From DAOPYU01 sp942493245 (lineage in GTDB: Bacteria; Sumerlaeota; Sumerlaeia; UBA8349): a DNA stretch of 64,000 bases. Where the stretch lies: assembly GCA_942493245.1 (NCBI GenBank), contig OW818685.1, positions 5,518,001-5,582,000 on the forward strand. Reading direction: 5' to 3'. Position numbers and translations under genes: made by a program. The notes below the pieces were generated by a model. The model had not been told where the DNA came from. It ran no database searches and saw only the letters and a program-made list of their open reading frames with translations. This document shows, one piece after another, positions 34,544 through 44,129 of this stretch; position 1 is the stretch's first letter, and the number at the start of each line of letters is the position of its first letter.

Positions 34544-37500
34544 TCAATAGTATTTCTTGGATTCCTCTTCCTCGGAGAAAAATGGGTCATTCTGAAACCC
34601 GGCATCGGTTCTCAGGTAACTCTCTGCAATATAGGTCCGGCGGCGGGTGTATTCGTACCGGATGCACCCAACACCCCGTTCAACCGGAATCGTCTTGAAG
34701 ACTAAGTTGAACATCTTGTCTCCGGAATTTCGATAATGTCCGTCGGGCGTCCCCAGATAGAATGTCCAGTTCTTGGTGGTTGCATAATCTGGATCCTGAT
34801 ATCCCGTATCTGATTTTACTTCACGCAGGGTCATCGCCAGATCGGGAATCCCGTCGTTGTTAAAATCGTCCTCGCGCCGTAGAAATTCCGGGATTTCCTT
34901 CCCCTGTTTAAACTCCAGGGCGATCTGTTCCGACATCTGTTCACGCAGGAAATACAGGTCGGGCCGGGTCAGGCGGGCCTGCCGGGGAGGAATCTTTCGA
35001 CACTCGTCATCCACGATGGATTGGATCTTCGAGCGGTATTCGGCGGGAATGTTATTTCCTGTCCCTACACTTGTCCACATGAAGAAATCGTGGTCCCGAA
35101 ACGTCCACCGGATGGACGAATGTTCATTTTCCAATCGTCCGAACTCTGTAAAATAACCGAAATAGACAGAAAACTGCATGTGAATTTCGTTGAGAGGAAT
35201 TCCTGTCTTCTGGGTCGAAGTCGTCGGTTGTTCTTCGAAATGGCGGTTTTTCTTCCGGAGAGACGTTTCAGTCTCATGACCCGTTGAGGATTCACCCCAG
35301 TCCTTTCTTTGAGAAAAATATACTCCCTCAAACTCATCCGCCAGGTCGTCGCAGACTCTCTTCCAGATCACCTCGGGCAATGCATTGATTCTGGGCGCGA
35401 TTTGCCACGTCTTGATTTCCGGCTTGGGCGCTGCGGCATCCGTTTGGGGATCTTTCAGGATTTCGATGACCTTGTCCTGTTTTTTCGCAAGCGCCCAGTC
35501 CAGAGGGGTGTACCCGATGTCGTCTTGGGCCTGCCGGTTCGCTTTTGCCGCGAGCAATTGACGAACGGCTTCTTCCTTTCCCCAGATGGCGGCCACATGC
35601 AGGGCCGTACTGTGGGTTCCGGTCGTTGTGGCATCCACCTGGGCGCCTGCCTTGAGCAGTGCGTCCACAAGGCTGCCTTTCCCGCTGTACGCCGCCCAAT
35701 GCAGGGGTTTGAAGGATTCCAGACCGTCCTGATTGGGATTGGCGCCTCGGGCAAGAAGTACCTTGCAGACCTCCTCCTCTCCCCAGTGCGCGGCCAGGTG
35801 GAGGGGCGCGTCCCCGGATTTCGATCGGGCGTTGGGATTGGCGCCTTTCTCCAGAAGCGCCTGTGCTATAGCCGGGCGTCCCAACCGCGCCGCCAGATGC
35901 AGGGGCGTCTCCTTGTCCGCGTCTTCCGCGTCAACACGCGCCCCTTTCTCAAGCAGCGCCCGGACGTCTTCGAGCCGGTCGGCCTTGACGGCCATGTGGA
36001 GAGGGGTCCGTCCCATCGCCCCCTGGGACTCGACGTTCTGGGTTTTTTGCACCAATAGCGGGATAATGTCCTTGTGGCCCTCCTGTTGGGCCAGGTGCAG
36101 GGCTGTCATGCCTTCCCTGTCTTTCGCTTCCACATTCGCGCCCTTCTCGACCAGGAACTTCACCATTTCGGCCTTCCCTTTGGCCGCCGCTGTGTGAAGC
36201 GGTGTTTTTTCGGCTCTGTCTGCCAGATTCACCGAGGCTTCCCTTTCGAAAAGGGTCTTGGCCATTTCCAGATCGCCCCGTTCCGCCACCCAATGTATTA
36301 GGGCCGGATAGGCATTGACATTGCCCCCGTGTTCGCGCAGGTACTGCTCGATCTCGGTCAGCCCGCAACAAACGGCCATTGTGTAGGGGGTGTCGCCATT
36401 GGAGACCTGGTTCGGGTCGGCCCCTTTCTCCACCAGGCGCTTGACCAGGTCCAGCCTCCCTGTCATGACCGTTATCAGGAGGTTGGAATCCGAATTATAC
36501 TGGCCTCCGTTCACATTGGACGCGTTCAGATTGTCAATGAGCAGGTTGATAATCCGGTCGTCTCCCCGATACAGGGCGTTTATGAACGGGGAAGACCAGT
36601 CTCCATTGCGGTTTCCGGTCACGAGGTTGGCGTTCGCCCCCTTCTTGATCAGAAACTCGAGAGATTCATAACTGGCCGTGGCGGTGGGTAATTCGACTCT
36701 ATCGAGACTCGCCCCTTGTTCCATGAGCAAGGAGACGGCGTCGGAGTTTCCCTGCCGAATGGCGTCATAGAAGGAGGGATATCGGTCGGCGCTGGATGGA
36801 TTTTCATCGGAAAAACCGGTCTGCCGGATTTCTTTCATCAGATCCGTATCCTTCAATTGTAGGGCCCGTTGAAATGCGGGTCTGAAAGAACCCGGATCGG
36901 AAACCAGAGGGCGGTACACTTTGAACAGATACCGCAGGGTTTCCTGATTGCCCGCCAGAGGAAAGCATTCGCGGATGAGATCGGGTGAAGCCTTGTCGGC
37001 TGTCGTGACGTAATGCTCCAGAATGTCCAGTTGCCCCTGTTCGGCGGCCTTCTTGAAGGCGTAAGGGGACACGGGCACTCCGGCTTTCATCAGATTGCGA
37101 ATCGCCTTGAAGTCGCCTCTTTCGTCGTACCACGAAGTGTGGTATTGAGCCGGGTCAACCAGTTTGAACTGGATCAGAAGAGCGCTTATTTCCGGATTGC
37201 CCTGCGCGAGGGCCTGAGACAATACCGAGGCTGAACTATCCAGACGAATCCCCCACTCGAGCAGGAGCTTGACCGACTGGGTCTTATTCTGTTTGATCGT
37301 CATTTCCAGTGCGCTTCGAGATACGAATTCCATATTGCTCTTGCCATAGAAAGGAAAGGCTTCTTTGTGGAGGAACGTCAGAGTTTCCAGGTCCTCTTTG
37401 AGAGAAGATGCCCAAAAGGCCTGTTTCAGGTTCTCCGTGTCGTATAGCAACGCCTGTTGCGAATTCGTCTCTGTCGGAATAAAAAGATCCCGAACAGCCT

Positions 37501-38551
37501 GAAAATTTCCAGCATAAACCTGCGCGGCGACCGAACGGGGTTGAATTCCATGCGCCACGACAAAGTCGAACGTCTCTTTCTGGTCGTCATACACCAATGC
37601 GTTCAGGATCGTCTCCTGTTCTATAGGTGAGAGGGATAAACAGATTTTTTTCTCGACTAGAAAACGAACGATTTCCATCCGGGTCTCTCTGGAGACCGGT
37701 TGATGCGCCTGTTGATCGGAACGATTGGGGTGGGTGGCATAGTAAAGTGCGCTTTTGCCGGAAGTCTTATCCCGGACGGTCATGTCCGCACCGTGATCCA
37801 CCAGAAATTTTAAAACATCCACGTTCCCTTCCTTGACCGCGTATAAAAACAGGGGGTCGCCTTGAGATGTCGAATACTTGGTCACATCGGCGCCGATCTG
37901 AACGAGTCGTTCCAGGAGAGGAACGCTCAGTTTGTTATTCAGGAGAATCTCGTCCGGCAAAACGGGGGAGGGGCCCAGCAGGCCGGTGCTCGTCGGGTCG
38001 GCCCCGTTTTTGAGCAGCAACTCGACCATTTCTTTGGAGCCCCAGAGCACCGCGGCCCTCAAGGGTGTTTCATCTTGATGCCGGGCATTTACATCCGCTC
38101 CGTGTTCCAAAAGGCACTGAGCGCAAGCGATCTGATTTCTCATGGCGGCGGAATAAAGAGGGCCCGGTGGAATCTGTACGAGAGTCTTACTCGTGGTTTT
38201 CTCAAGATCCAGGAATGTACGTAATAATTCGACTTTCCCCTCATATGCCATCTTCTCTACGGCCGAATAATAGATTCGTTCGAGTTCTGGATTGTCCCAC
38301 GAGAGGCTCTGCCCCCACTTTCCCGCCAATAAAATCAATTCCGCCCGTCCGGAGGATTCTCCTGCGTTCATTATTTGTGCTCGAAATTGATTTCTTGCCT
38401 CATCGCTTTCCTTTGCCGCGTAGTACGCCTCAATCACCCGCACATCCTGCCGGGCTGGGTCAATGGCGTGGTAATCGAGAATCGCATGGGTATAAACCGG
38501 TACGACGGCCAGAAACAACAGACACAGTACAGACCGATGAAAAATCCGCAT
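34544..38551 (-). CDS. Very large exported ankyrin-repeat protein
   Basis: 1335 residues. A Sec signal peptide (SVLCLLFLAVVPVYTHA) shows that it leaves the cytoplasm. Ankyrin repeats cover most of it: degenerate copies in residues about 100-700 (LLEHGADVNARHQDETPLRAAV is the clearest) and a regular array at about 720-1030 with nine recognisable TPLHxAA units. The last 300 residues are not ankyrin: they include VYFSQRKDWGESS, a stretch DDFNNDGIPDLAM that looks like an FG-GAP/calcium loop, and TFYLGTPDGHYRNSGDKM, as in periplasmic proteins of unknown function. Ankyrin arrays bind proteins; a periplasmic or surface scaffold is likely, the partner unknown. Bacterial exported ankyrin proteins of this size are uncommon. 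It is a lone gene facing gspK. Confidence 0.85.
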   Translation of the reverse strand: MRIFHRSVLCLLFLAVVPVYTHAILDYHAIDPARQDVRVIEAYYAAKESDEARNQFRAQIMNAGESSGRAELILLAGKWGQSLSWDNPELERIYYSAVEKMAYEGKVELLRTFLDLEKTTSKTLVQIPPGPLYSAAMRNQIACAQCLLEHGADVNARHQDETPLRAAVLWGSKEMVELLLKNGADPTSTGLLGPSPVLPDEILLNNKLSVPLLERLVQIGADVTKYSTSQGDPLFLYAVKEGNVDVLKFLVDHGADMTVRDKTSGKSALYYATHPNRSDQQAHQPVSRETRMEIVRFLVEKKICLSLSPIEQETILNALVYDDQKETFDFVVAHGIQPRSVAAQVYAGNFQAVRDLFIPTETNSQQALLYDTENLKQAFWASSLKEDLETLTFLHKEAFPFYGKSNMEFVSRSALEMTIKQNKTQSVKLLLEWGIRLDSSASVLSQALAQGNPEISALLIQFKLVDPAQYHTSWYDERGDFKAIRNLMKAGVPVSPYAFKKAAEQGQLDILEHYVTTADKASPDLIRECFPLAGNQETLRYLFKVYRPLVSDPGSFRPAFQRALQLKDTDLMKEIRQTGFSDENPSSADRYPSFYDAIRQGNSDAVSLLMEQGASLDRVELPTATASYESLEFLIKKGANANLVTGNRNGDWSSPFINALYRGDDRIINLLIDNLNASNVNGGQYNSDSNLLITVMTGRLDLVKRLVEKGADPNQVSNGDTPYTMAVCCGLTEIEQYLREHGGNVNAYPALIHWVAERGDLEMAKTLFEREASVNLADRAEKTPLHTAAAKGKAEMVKFLVEKGANVEAKDREGMTALHLAQQEGHKDIIPLLVQKTQNVESQGAMGRTPLHMAVKADRLEDVRALLEKGARVDAEDADKETPLHLAARLGRPAIAQALLEKGANPNARSKSGDAPLHLAAHWGEEEVCKVLLARGANPNQDGLESFKPLHWAAYSGKGSLVDALLKAGAQVDATTTGTHSTALHVAAIWGKEEAVRQLLAAKANRQAQDDIGYTPLDWALAKKQDKVIEILKDPQTDAAAPKPEIKTWQIAPRINALPEVIWKRVCDDLADEFEGVYFSQRKDWGESSTGHETETSLRKKNRHFEEQPTTSTQKTGIPLNEIHMQFSVYFGYFTEFGRLENEHSSIRWTFRDHDFFMWTSVGTGNNIPAEYRSKIQSIVDDECRKIPPRQARLTRPDLYFLREQMSEQIALEFKQGKEIPEFLRREDDFNNDGIPDLAMTLREVKSDTGYQDPDYATTKNWTFYLGTPDGHYRNSGDKMFNLVFKTIPVERGVGCIRYEYTRRRTYIAESYLRTDAGFQNDPFFSEEEESKKYY

Positions 38552-38765
38552 GGTGGATCACCCCTTTGTGGACGCTATTTTTTTGGATCGAATTCTTTGA
38601 TTTCAAAAATCATCCCGGTCGAACGACCGTGGCTATTTTCAGACAACAATCCGATTAAACCGCATCCCGAAATCCGTATCAACGCTTTCTTTCTCCACCC
38701 GCAAAATTCCATGCCCAAAGGCGTCCCTGTTTCCGACTCGGGCTGTTGAAACCAGCCGCATATCT

Positions 38766-38825
38766 CACCCAAAAGGCACGAGGACGCAAAGAAAACCGTT
38801 CTTTGTGTCTTCGTGCCTTCGTGGT
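38766..38825. repeat. Palindromic element with 9-bp-periodic arms (CACGAAGA type)
   Basis: The left arm CACCCAAAAGGCACGAGG... (38766-38793) and right arm (38798-38825, ending GCCTTCGTGGTG) pair with 5 mismatches in 28. The arm is built of 8-9-bp units of the CACGAAGA kind. Same architecture as at 19925-20037 and 44130-44192, more decayed. Confidence 0.75.
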
Positions 38826-38840
38826 GAAAAATAGAGATGA

Positions 38841-40379
38841 TTAATCTCGATTCTCGTTCGAGGGGGACGGAGTCCGGCTCCCCGACAGGCCCAGGAGGCG
38901 GGCGAAGGGGCGCAGGAGTCGGTACCAGGCCTTGCCGCGGATGGCGTCGAGGTCTATCTGCGCCTGGCGCAGCGCGGGGATGTCCTCGGTCTCGACTAGG
39001 GCGGCGGTGGTATCGAGCGGATTGAGCGTGACCGTGCGCAGATCGAACGCCTTGGGGTTCTGGCGGAGTTTTTCCGCGTTGTCGGGGGCGAGTTGCGGCT
39101 CCTGGGCCCAGGCGCGCAGGGGCTGCGTGAGCGTCTCGGGCGCAAAATGCTCGCGGGCGTACCGGCGGGCGGACTGGCCCAGTTTGCGGCAGTAGGGCAG
39201 GTCTCGCGAGAGGCTCAGGACCATCTCGGCCAGTTCGTCCGCGTCGTGCGAAAAACAGACGACGCCGCACTCGGCCTCGTCGAGCAGGAGGCTGATCTCG
39301 GAGCCGTAGGTGGTGAGAACGGGCAGACCGGCGGCCATGAAGTTGTTGATGCGGTTGCGCGCTCCGAAAAAGGTTTCGTAGTTCGGTTCGTCAATGTTCA
39401 GTCCCAGGTCGGCCTCGCTGTACACGGCGAGCAGTTCCTCGCCCAGCAGCCAGCCGAGCAGGTGGTAGCGGTCGCGGTTGGGCGAAGTGCGCACGCGCGC
39501 CTCGAACTGGCGGTAGGTCTGTTCGTTGTACCCGGCGATGGCGCCCCCCGTCGAGACGAAGTGCAGGGCGGGGTTGGCGTCGAGGGCGATGTCGAGAAAT
39601 TCGAAGAGAAAATCGGGATCGGTCCAGTAGTTGTACCCCCCGCTCCAGAGCAGAACAAAAGCGTCCTCGGGCACGATGCGTCCGCGCAGGAAGGACGTGG
39701 GGGTCGGCCCCGCCTCGGTGTCGCTCCCGGCGCCGGTCTCGGGTTCGAACGCCGACCAGGGCGTCACTTCATAGAACGCCGGATGAGCGGCGTTGGGAAT
39801 ATGGTGGGCGAAGTGGTAGTGGAAGGTGTGGCGGTTGAGCCGCCCGAGTCCGGCCATTTCGCCCAAAAGCGCGTGAAGTTGCGGACGCGAGACGGTCGAG
39901 AGTTTGTCGGCCCGGCGGGCGATGAGCGACTCCTTGCGCCAGGCTTCGGCCAGCACGCTGTCGTCGCCCAGGCTCGCAGCCTGTCCCTGTTTCTCGGCCA
40001 TTTCGTAGCCGTTGAGATCGGCCCAGAGCGGCACGGCCAACGGGAGGCGCGCGGCGACCCAGGAGGCCAGATGGTTGACGCCGATGATCGCGTCGGGCGC
40101 GAACGAGCGGGCCAGGTCGGTCAGCGTGCGGTGGATAAAATCAAAGTCGCAGTTCGAAAACGCCTGATACTCGAAGTCGCGGTAGGCGCGGCGCACCAGC
40201 GCGGCGTTTTCCATGTTGGGGTCGTCGGGGTCGTACAGGGGCAGCGTGACCAGGCGCACGGAATGGCCGTCGTCGAGCAGCGGTTGCGTAAAATGCCAGG
40301 TGCGGAGGCATTGCCCGCCGAAGCGGCGGACATTCTGGTCGAGCAGAGGACCCAGACCGACCACAAGAAGTTTAGCCAT
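38841..40379 (-). CDS. Glycosyltransferase (GT-B fold)
   Basis: 512 residues from the ATG at 40379, inside the last codons of thiD (8-bp overlap), so probably translationally coupled. N-terminal domain: AKLLVVGLGPLLDQNVRRFG, then TWHFTQPLLDDGHSVRLVTLPLYDP; the linker WSGGYNYWTDPD starts the nucleotide-sugar domain; its C-terminal part has YETFFGARNRINNFMAAGLPVLTTYGSE and LLLDEAECGVVC, the usual donor-binding region. No signal peptide or membrane helix; likely cytoplasmic. The acceptor is unknown. Pairing with a thiamine gene looks incidental. Confidence 0.8.
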   Translation of the reverse strand: MAKLLVVGLGPLLDQNVRRFGGQCLRTWHFTQPLLDDGHSVRLVTLPLYDPDDPNMENAALVRRAYRDFEYQAFSNCDFDFIHRTLTDLARSFAPDAIIGVNHLASWVAARLPLAVPLWADLNGYEMAEKQGQAASLGDDSVLAEAWRKESLIARRADKLSTVSRPQLHALLGEMAGLGRLNRHTFHYHFAHHIPNAAHPAFYEVTPWSAFEPETGAGSDTEAGPTPTSFLRGRIVPEDAFVLLWSGGYNYWTDPDFLFEFLDIALDANPALHFVSTGGAIAGYNEQTYRQFEARVRTSPNRDRYHLLGWLLGEELLAVYSEADLGLNIDEPNYETFFGARNRINNFMAAGLPVLTTYGSEISLLLDEAECGVVCFSHDADELAEMVLSLSRDLPYCRKLGQSARRYAREHFAPETLTQPLRAWAQEPQLAPDNAEKLRQNPKAFDLRTVTLNPLDTTAALVETEDIPALRQAQIDLDAIRGKAWYRLLRPFARLLGLSGSRTPSPSNENRD

Positions 40380-41178
40380 TCGTTTCTCCACGTTGCCAGA
40401 GGTGGTTGACGGGGCCGATGCCGTGGCCGATGGGGTAGGCGGCGGCGATGGCCCCGGAGATGTAATACTTGGCGCCCTGAACGGCCTCGAGCGGGGCAAC
40501 CCCGTGGGCCAGCAAAGCGGTGAGAGCCGCCGAGAGCGTGCAGCCGGTGCCGTGGGTGTGGCGGTTGTTGTGGCGCGGCGCAGGCAGCGAGTGGAACTCC
40601 TCGCCGTCGAACCAGAGATCGTCGCTGGTGGCCCCGCCGAGGTGCCCCCCCTTGACCAGGACCGAGCGCGCGCCCAGCGCCACGATCCGTTCGGCGGCGC
40701 GTTTCATGTCATCGGGGGTTCCCACCTCGTCCATCCCCGCCAGAATGGCCGCTTCCTCGGTGTTGGGCGTGACGATGGCCGCGAGGGGGATCAACCGCTC
40801 GCGCACGGCCTCGACCGCGTCGGGCAGCAGGAGGCGGTCGCCACTCTTGGCCACCATGACCGGGTCCACCACCAGGTTCTGAACCTTGTGAGCGAGGAGA
40901 CATTCAGAGACGGCTGTCACCACTTCGGCATTCATCAACATGCCGGTCTTGGCTGCGTCGGCGCCGATGTCGTCGAGCACGGCGTTCAGCTGCGCGGCGA
41001 CAAAGGGGGCCGGAACCGCATGGATGCCATGCACACCCAGCGTGTTCTGGGCGGTCAGGGCCGTCAGAACGCTCATGCCGTAGGTGTCGAGGACGGTAAA
41101 CGTCTTCAGATCGGCCTGTATGCCGGCGCCGCCCCCGGAGTCGGACCCGGCAATGGTCAGCGCGCGCGGTTTCTGCAT
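40372..41178 (-). CDS. thiD: Hydroxymethylpyrimidine/phosphomethylpyrimidine kinase
   Basis: 268 residues. Phosphorylates HMP and HMP-phosphate to give HMP-diphosphate for thiamine synthesis; cytoplasmic ribokinase-fold enzyme. Signatures: ALTIAGSDSGGGAGIQADLKTF at the N-terminus, DPVMVAKSGDRLL, TPNTEEAAILAG, VLVKGGHLGG, and NRHTHGTGCTLSAALTA with the anion hole. The ATG at 41178 is chosen because AAGGAGAG lies 7 bases upstream; the ATG at 41199 would place that site inside the gene. No TPP riboswitch could be found in the 270 bp upstream and no other thi gene is adjacent. Confidence 0.96.
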   Translation of the reverse strand: MQKPRALTIAGSDSGGGAGIQADLKTFTVLDTYGMSVLTALTAQNTLGVHGIHAVPAPFVAAQLNAVLDDIGADAAKTGMLMNAEVVTAVSECLLAHKVQNLVVDPVMVAKSGDRLLLPDAVEAVRERLIPLAAIVTPNTEEAAILAGMDEVGTPDDMKRAAERIVALGARSVLVKGGHLGGATSDDLWFDGEEFHSLPAPRHNNRHTHGTGCTLSAALTALLAHGVAPLEAVQGAKYYISGAIAAAYPIGHGIGPVNHLWQRGETNG

Positions 41179-41336
41179 CGGTGGTCTCTCCTTGCACATC
41201 TGCGACGGATTTGTCGGGAGAAAGGAGTATTCCTCCCACCCGAGGCCAAACCCGAATGCTGTCTGTTGTACTCCTCGTTTTCCAGAGCCGCAAGCTAAAG
41301 CGGATCGCCCATTCTGCGGAACGACTCAACATTTTC

Positions 41337-41365
41337 TTGGCATCCCTGGAACATTTTGTTATCAA
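41337..41365 (+). promoter_or_regulatory. Possible promoter for the 41451 gene
   Basis: TTGGCA (41337-41342), 17-bp spacer, TATCAA (41360-41365), 86 bp before the start codon at 41451 in the divergent gap with thiD. Agreement with consensus is moderate. Confidence 0.4.
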
Positions 41366-41450
41366 AGGAACGTGAAATTTTCCGGGTTGCAGGGTCTATG
41401 ATTTTCGTGGGGAAGCGCTTCCGGACGCTTCAGGATGAGGGAGATTCAAG

Positions 41451-42662
41451 GTGCAGAAACATTTGCAGGGGCAGAGCGGTAAAACCGGAATCTGGATAGT
41501 GAGTGCGGTACTCCTGTTTCTGGCGGTTCTATTCTGGGGGATCCCCATTTATTCCGAATACCGACTGCTCTCCAAAATGGACCCCGACTTGCGGGCGCAG
41601 TTCGAACACTGGTACTCCACGCGGGTGTCGGTTGCGCCGGAAGATCTTCGAGTTCAGCCGTTCAGTGCAGAAACACGGGAAACCGTGCGGCAGATCGAAA
41701 TCCAGATTTCCGCAAACGATGAAATTCTGAATACATTCAAGAAAGAAGTGCCCGCTGATGTCCGAAACATTACGGATGAAATAATCGAGGCAAACAGACA
41801 ACGTCTGGAGGCAGCACAACCTTTGCTCAACAATTTTGCGAAAGTGGTCCGCCAGCCAGATTACACCTGGGAAGTCTGGTTTAATTCCTCGTATCCTCCA
41901 ACCGGCGGATATGTGTTGGCTCGGAACCCGAAGGTGTTGCTGTCTGTCATGAAGGGCGTCTGCCTGAATGCCATGACAGAATTGAAAGACGGTCGGATTG
42001 AAGAGGCAATCAAGGATGCCGAAACATTGGTGAAGTTCGTTCATTTTGAGCCACTTTCGATGCTTTCCGCAAGAGGAGACATTTTCACACTTAGGCCTTT
42101 ATTCAATCTGAAACAGATTTCTCGGAAGGCATATCCCCTGTTGCAGGATCCAACCCGAAAGCAAATGTTTCTGGAACTGTTGGAGCAACAGAAAGATAAA
42201 TTCAACATCGCCCCACCGGCAGGAGTCGATTTGTTCTCCCTCGATTCAATCGGTATGACCTCCCAAGCCCGCCATGCCGGTCTTGAACCAGACTTCCAGG
42301 GTAAAACAGGACCAGAGGTTTATATCGAATCCATTCGGATCCAATCCGAATACATAGGAAAATATGTGTTACCTTCTGCGACAGACACAGAAGATCGTCA
42401 GGAGATACAGAAGGATTCCGAAGATTACGCTGCTCTGTACAATGCAATCATCAAATCGCAGAAAAAGAACCGGACGGGCTGGAGACGACTCCACACACAA
42501 CGACACGACCGGATCCTGGCGGTTTCTTTCTTTGCCGCAAGTTGCATTGATGAGCAAAAAGTATCTGAAAGGATTCAGGGCATTCTCAATGAATATGATG
42601 ATTTCTTGGCGGAACTGAAAGCAATGTCCGGGGACCAGGGTACAACTCCTGTCCTCCCGTGA
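41451..42662 (+). CDS. Unknown membrane-anchored extracytoplasmic protein
   Basis: 403 residues from a GTG at 41451 with GAGGGAG 10-15 bases upstream. One N-terminal helix (IWIVSAVLLFLAVLFWGIPIY, residues about 14-34) anchors a largely helical domain with charged, amphipathic segments (AETRETVRQIEIQISANDEIL, ITDEIIEANRQRLEAAQPLL). No motif or family recognised. The sequence seems less GC-rich than its neighbours. Alone between divergent thiD and the CE15 gene, 67 bp before the latter, so it may be co-transcribed with it. Confidence 0.65.
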   Translation: MQKHLQGQSGKTGIWIVSAVLLFLAVLFWGIPIYSEYRLLSKMDPDLRAQFEHWYSTRVSVAPEDLRVQPFSAETRETVRQIEIQISANDEILNTFKKEVPADVRNITDEIIEANRQRLEAAQPLLNNFAKVVRQPDYTWEVWFNSSYPPTGGYVLARNPKVLLSVMKGVCLNAMTELKDGRIEEAIKDAETLVKFVHFEPLSMLSARGDIFTLRPLFNLKQISRKAYPLLQDPTRKQMFLELLEQQKDKFNIAPPAGVDLFSLDSIGMTSQARHAGLEPDFQGKTGPEVYIESIRIQSEYIGKYVLPSATDTEDRQEIQKDSEDYAALYNAIIKSQKKNRTGWRRLHTQRHDRILAVSFFAASCIDEQKVSERIQGILNEYDDFLAELKAMSGDQGTTPVLP

Positions 42663-42729
42663 GCGAAAACCATTTGTTTCGGAATTGCGTCATGATACGA
42701 TACCGATCGGACAAAAAGGAGAAACAACC

Positions 42730-44034
42730 ATGTTCAACCGTACGCACATCCTTCCCTGTCTTCTGAGCCTGTTGCCCCTATTCCTTCCCGCTGCGGCCTG
42801 CGCCCAGGGCCAGAAGGAGTTCAAGCCGAATTACGACGAAGCGAAGATCCCTCCCTTCGTCCTGCCGGACGCACTGATCTGTGAGGACGGCAAGGCGGTC
42901 AAGAACCAGGAGATGTGGGAAAAGACGCGGCGGCCCGAGCTGCTGGCGCTCTTCGAGAAACTCGAGTACGGCAAAGCGCCCGCCCGGGCGAAGAACCGCG
43001 ACTTCAAGGTTGAAACAAACAAGGCCGACGCTCTGAAAGGGAAGGCCACCCGGAAGGAAGTCCTCATCCCCCTCACCGACAAACCCGACGGCCCGAAGAT
43101 GCGGATGCTGCTCTTCGTCCCCAACGGTGTGTCGAAACCAGTCCCCGCTTTCCTGGGCCTGAACTTCGGGGGGAACCACACCGTCGTCCCCGACCCCGAT
43201 CTGCCCCTGACGCAGAACTGGGTCTATAACGACGACAAACTGGGGATCAAGGACAACCGCGCCACCGAAAAGTCGCGCGGAATCGCGGCCGAGGATTGGA
43301 GTGTCGAATATGTCCTCTCGCGCGGGTACGCCCTCGCGACGATCCACACCAGCGACATTGACCCCGACTTCGACGACGGGTTCCGGAACGGCGTTCAACC
43401 GTATTTCTACAAGGATGGTCAGACCCGGCCCGGTCCGGACGGGTGGGGCTCGATCGGCGCGTGGGCCTGGGGGCTGAGCCGCGCGCTGGACTATCTGGAA
43501 ACCGACGGCGACGTGGACAGCAAGCGCGTGGCGGTCATGGGGCACTCGCGCCTGGGCAAGACGGCCCTGTGGGCGGGCGCCACCGACCCGCGGTTCGCCC
43601 TGATCGTGTCGAACCAGTCCGGTTGCGGCGGCGCGGCGCTCAGCAAACGCGAAGTGGGCGAGACCGTCTGGCGCATCAACACGTCGTTCCCGCACTGGTT
43701 CTGTGAGAATTTCAAGAAGTACAACGAGAACGAAACGGACCTGCCTATTGACCAGCACGAGCTGATCGCCCTTCTGGCGCCGCGTCCGGTGCTGGTGTGC
43801 AGCGCCGAGGAGGACCGCTGGTCCGACCCGCGCGGCGAGTTCCTGTCGGCCAAGTACGCCTCGCCGGTCTATGAACTTTTCGGAACCCCGGGGATTGCGG
43901 TGAAGGATATGCCTGCGGCCAACCAGCTCGTGCCCAGCGTCATCGGCTACCATATCCGCCCGGGGAAACACTCGATCGGGAAAGACGACTGGGAGGTTTT
44001 CTGCGATTTCGCGGACCCGTATTTGAAAAAGTGA
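42730..44034 (+). CDS. CE15-type glucuronoyl methylesterase, secreted
   Basis: 434 residues from the ATG at 42730, with AAAAGGAG 9 bases upstream. A signal peptide (ILPCLLSLLPLFLPAAACA; a lipobox-like AAAC is present but imperfect) precedes an alpha/beta hydrolase. CE15 signatures are clear: the nucleophile elbow GHSRLGKTALWAGA with Ser273, then SNQSGCGGAALSKREVGETV, the FPHWFCENFKKY segment, and the C-terminal histidine in GKHSIG (about residue 414). Known enzymes cleave ester bonds between 4-O-methyl-glucuronic acid side chains of xylan and lignin alcohols. This points to lignocellulose or glucuronoxylan as a substrate, in line with the other hydrolases in the window. Confidence 0.88.
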   Translation: MFNRTHILPCLLSLLPLFLPAAACAQGQKEFKPNYDEAKIPPFVLPDALICEDGKAVKNQEMWEKTRRPELLALFEKLEYGKAPARAKNRDFKVETNKADALKGKATRKEVLIPLTDKPDGPKMRMLLFVPNGVSKPVPAFLGLNFGGNHTVVPDPDLPLTQNWVYNDDKLGIKDNRATEKSRGIAAEDWSVEYVLSRGYALATIHTSDIDPDFDDGFRNGVQPYFYKDGQTRPGPDGWGSIGAWAWGLSRALDYLETDGDVDSKRVAVMGHSRLGKTALWAGATDPRFALIVSNQSGCGGAALSKREVGETVWRINTSFPHWFCENFKKYNENETDLPIDQHELIALLAPRPVLVCSAEEDRWSDPRGEFLSAKYASPVYELFGTPGIAVKDMPAANQLVPSVIGYHIRPGKHSIGKDDWEVFCDFADPYLKK

Positions 44035-44045
44035 GACGAACTTTT

Positions 44046-44063
44046 CCTGAAAACAGCAGTTGA
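44046..44063. repeat. Solitary IS-end-like sequence
   Basis: CCTGAAAACAGCAGTTGA matches the right terminal repeat of the insertion sequence at 62312-63967 (CCTAAAAACAGCAGTTGA on the complementary strand) at 17 of 18 positions. It lies 11 bp after the CE15 stop with no transposase nearby, and runs into AGCGCCAACGGCGCAG, which looks like another dispersed repeat. Confidence 0.55.
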
Positions 44064-44129
44064 AGCGCCAACGGCGCAGATTCATACCAGCCAACTGCCG
44101 AATTCAGGGCAAGAGGAGTCACAAAAGAA

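Noticed and set aside
41179..41450. TPP riboswitch upstream of thiD
   Set aside because: Looked for on the minus strand; the conserved CUGAGA and ACCUGAUCUGG cores are absent.
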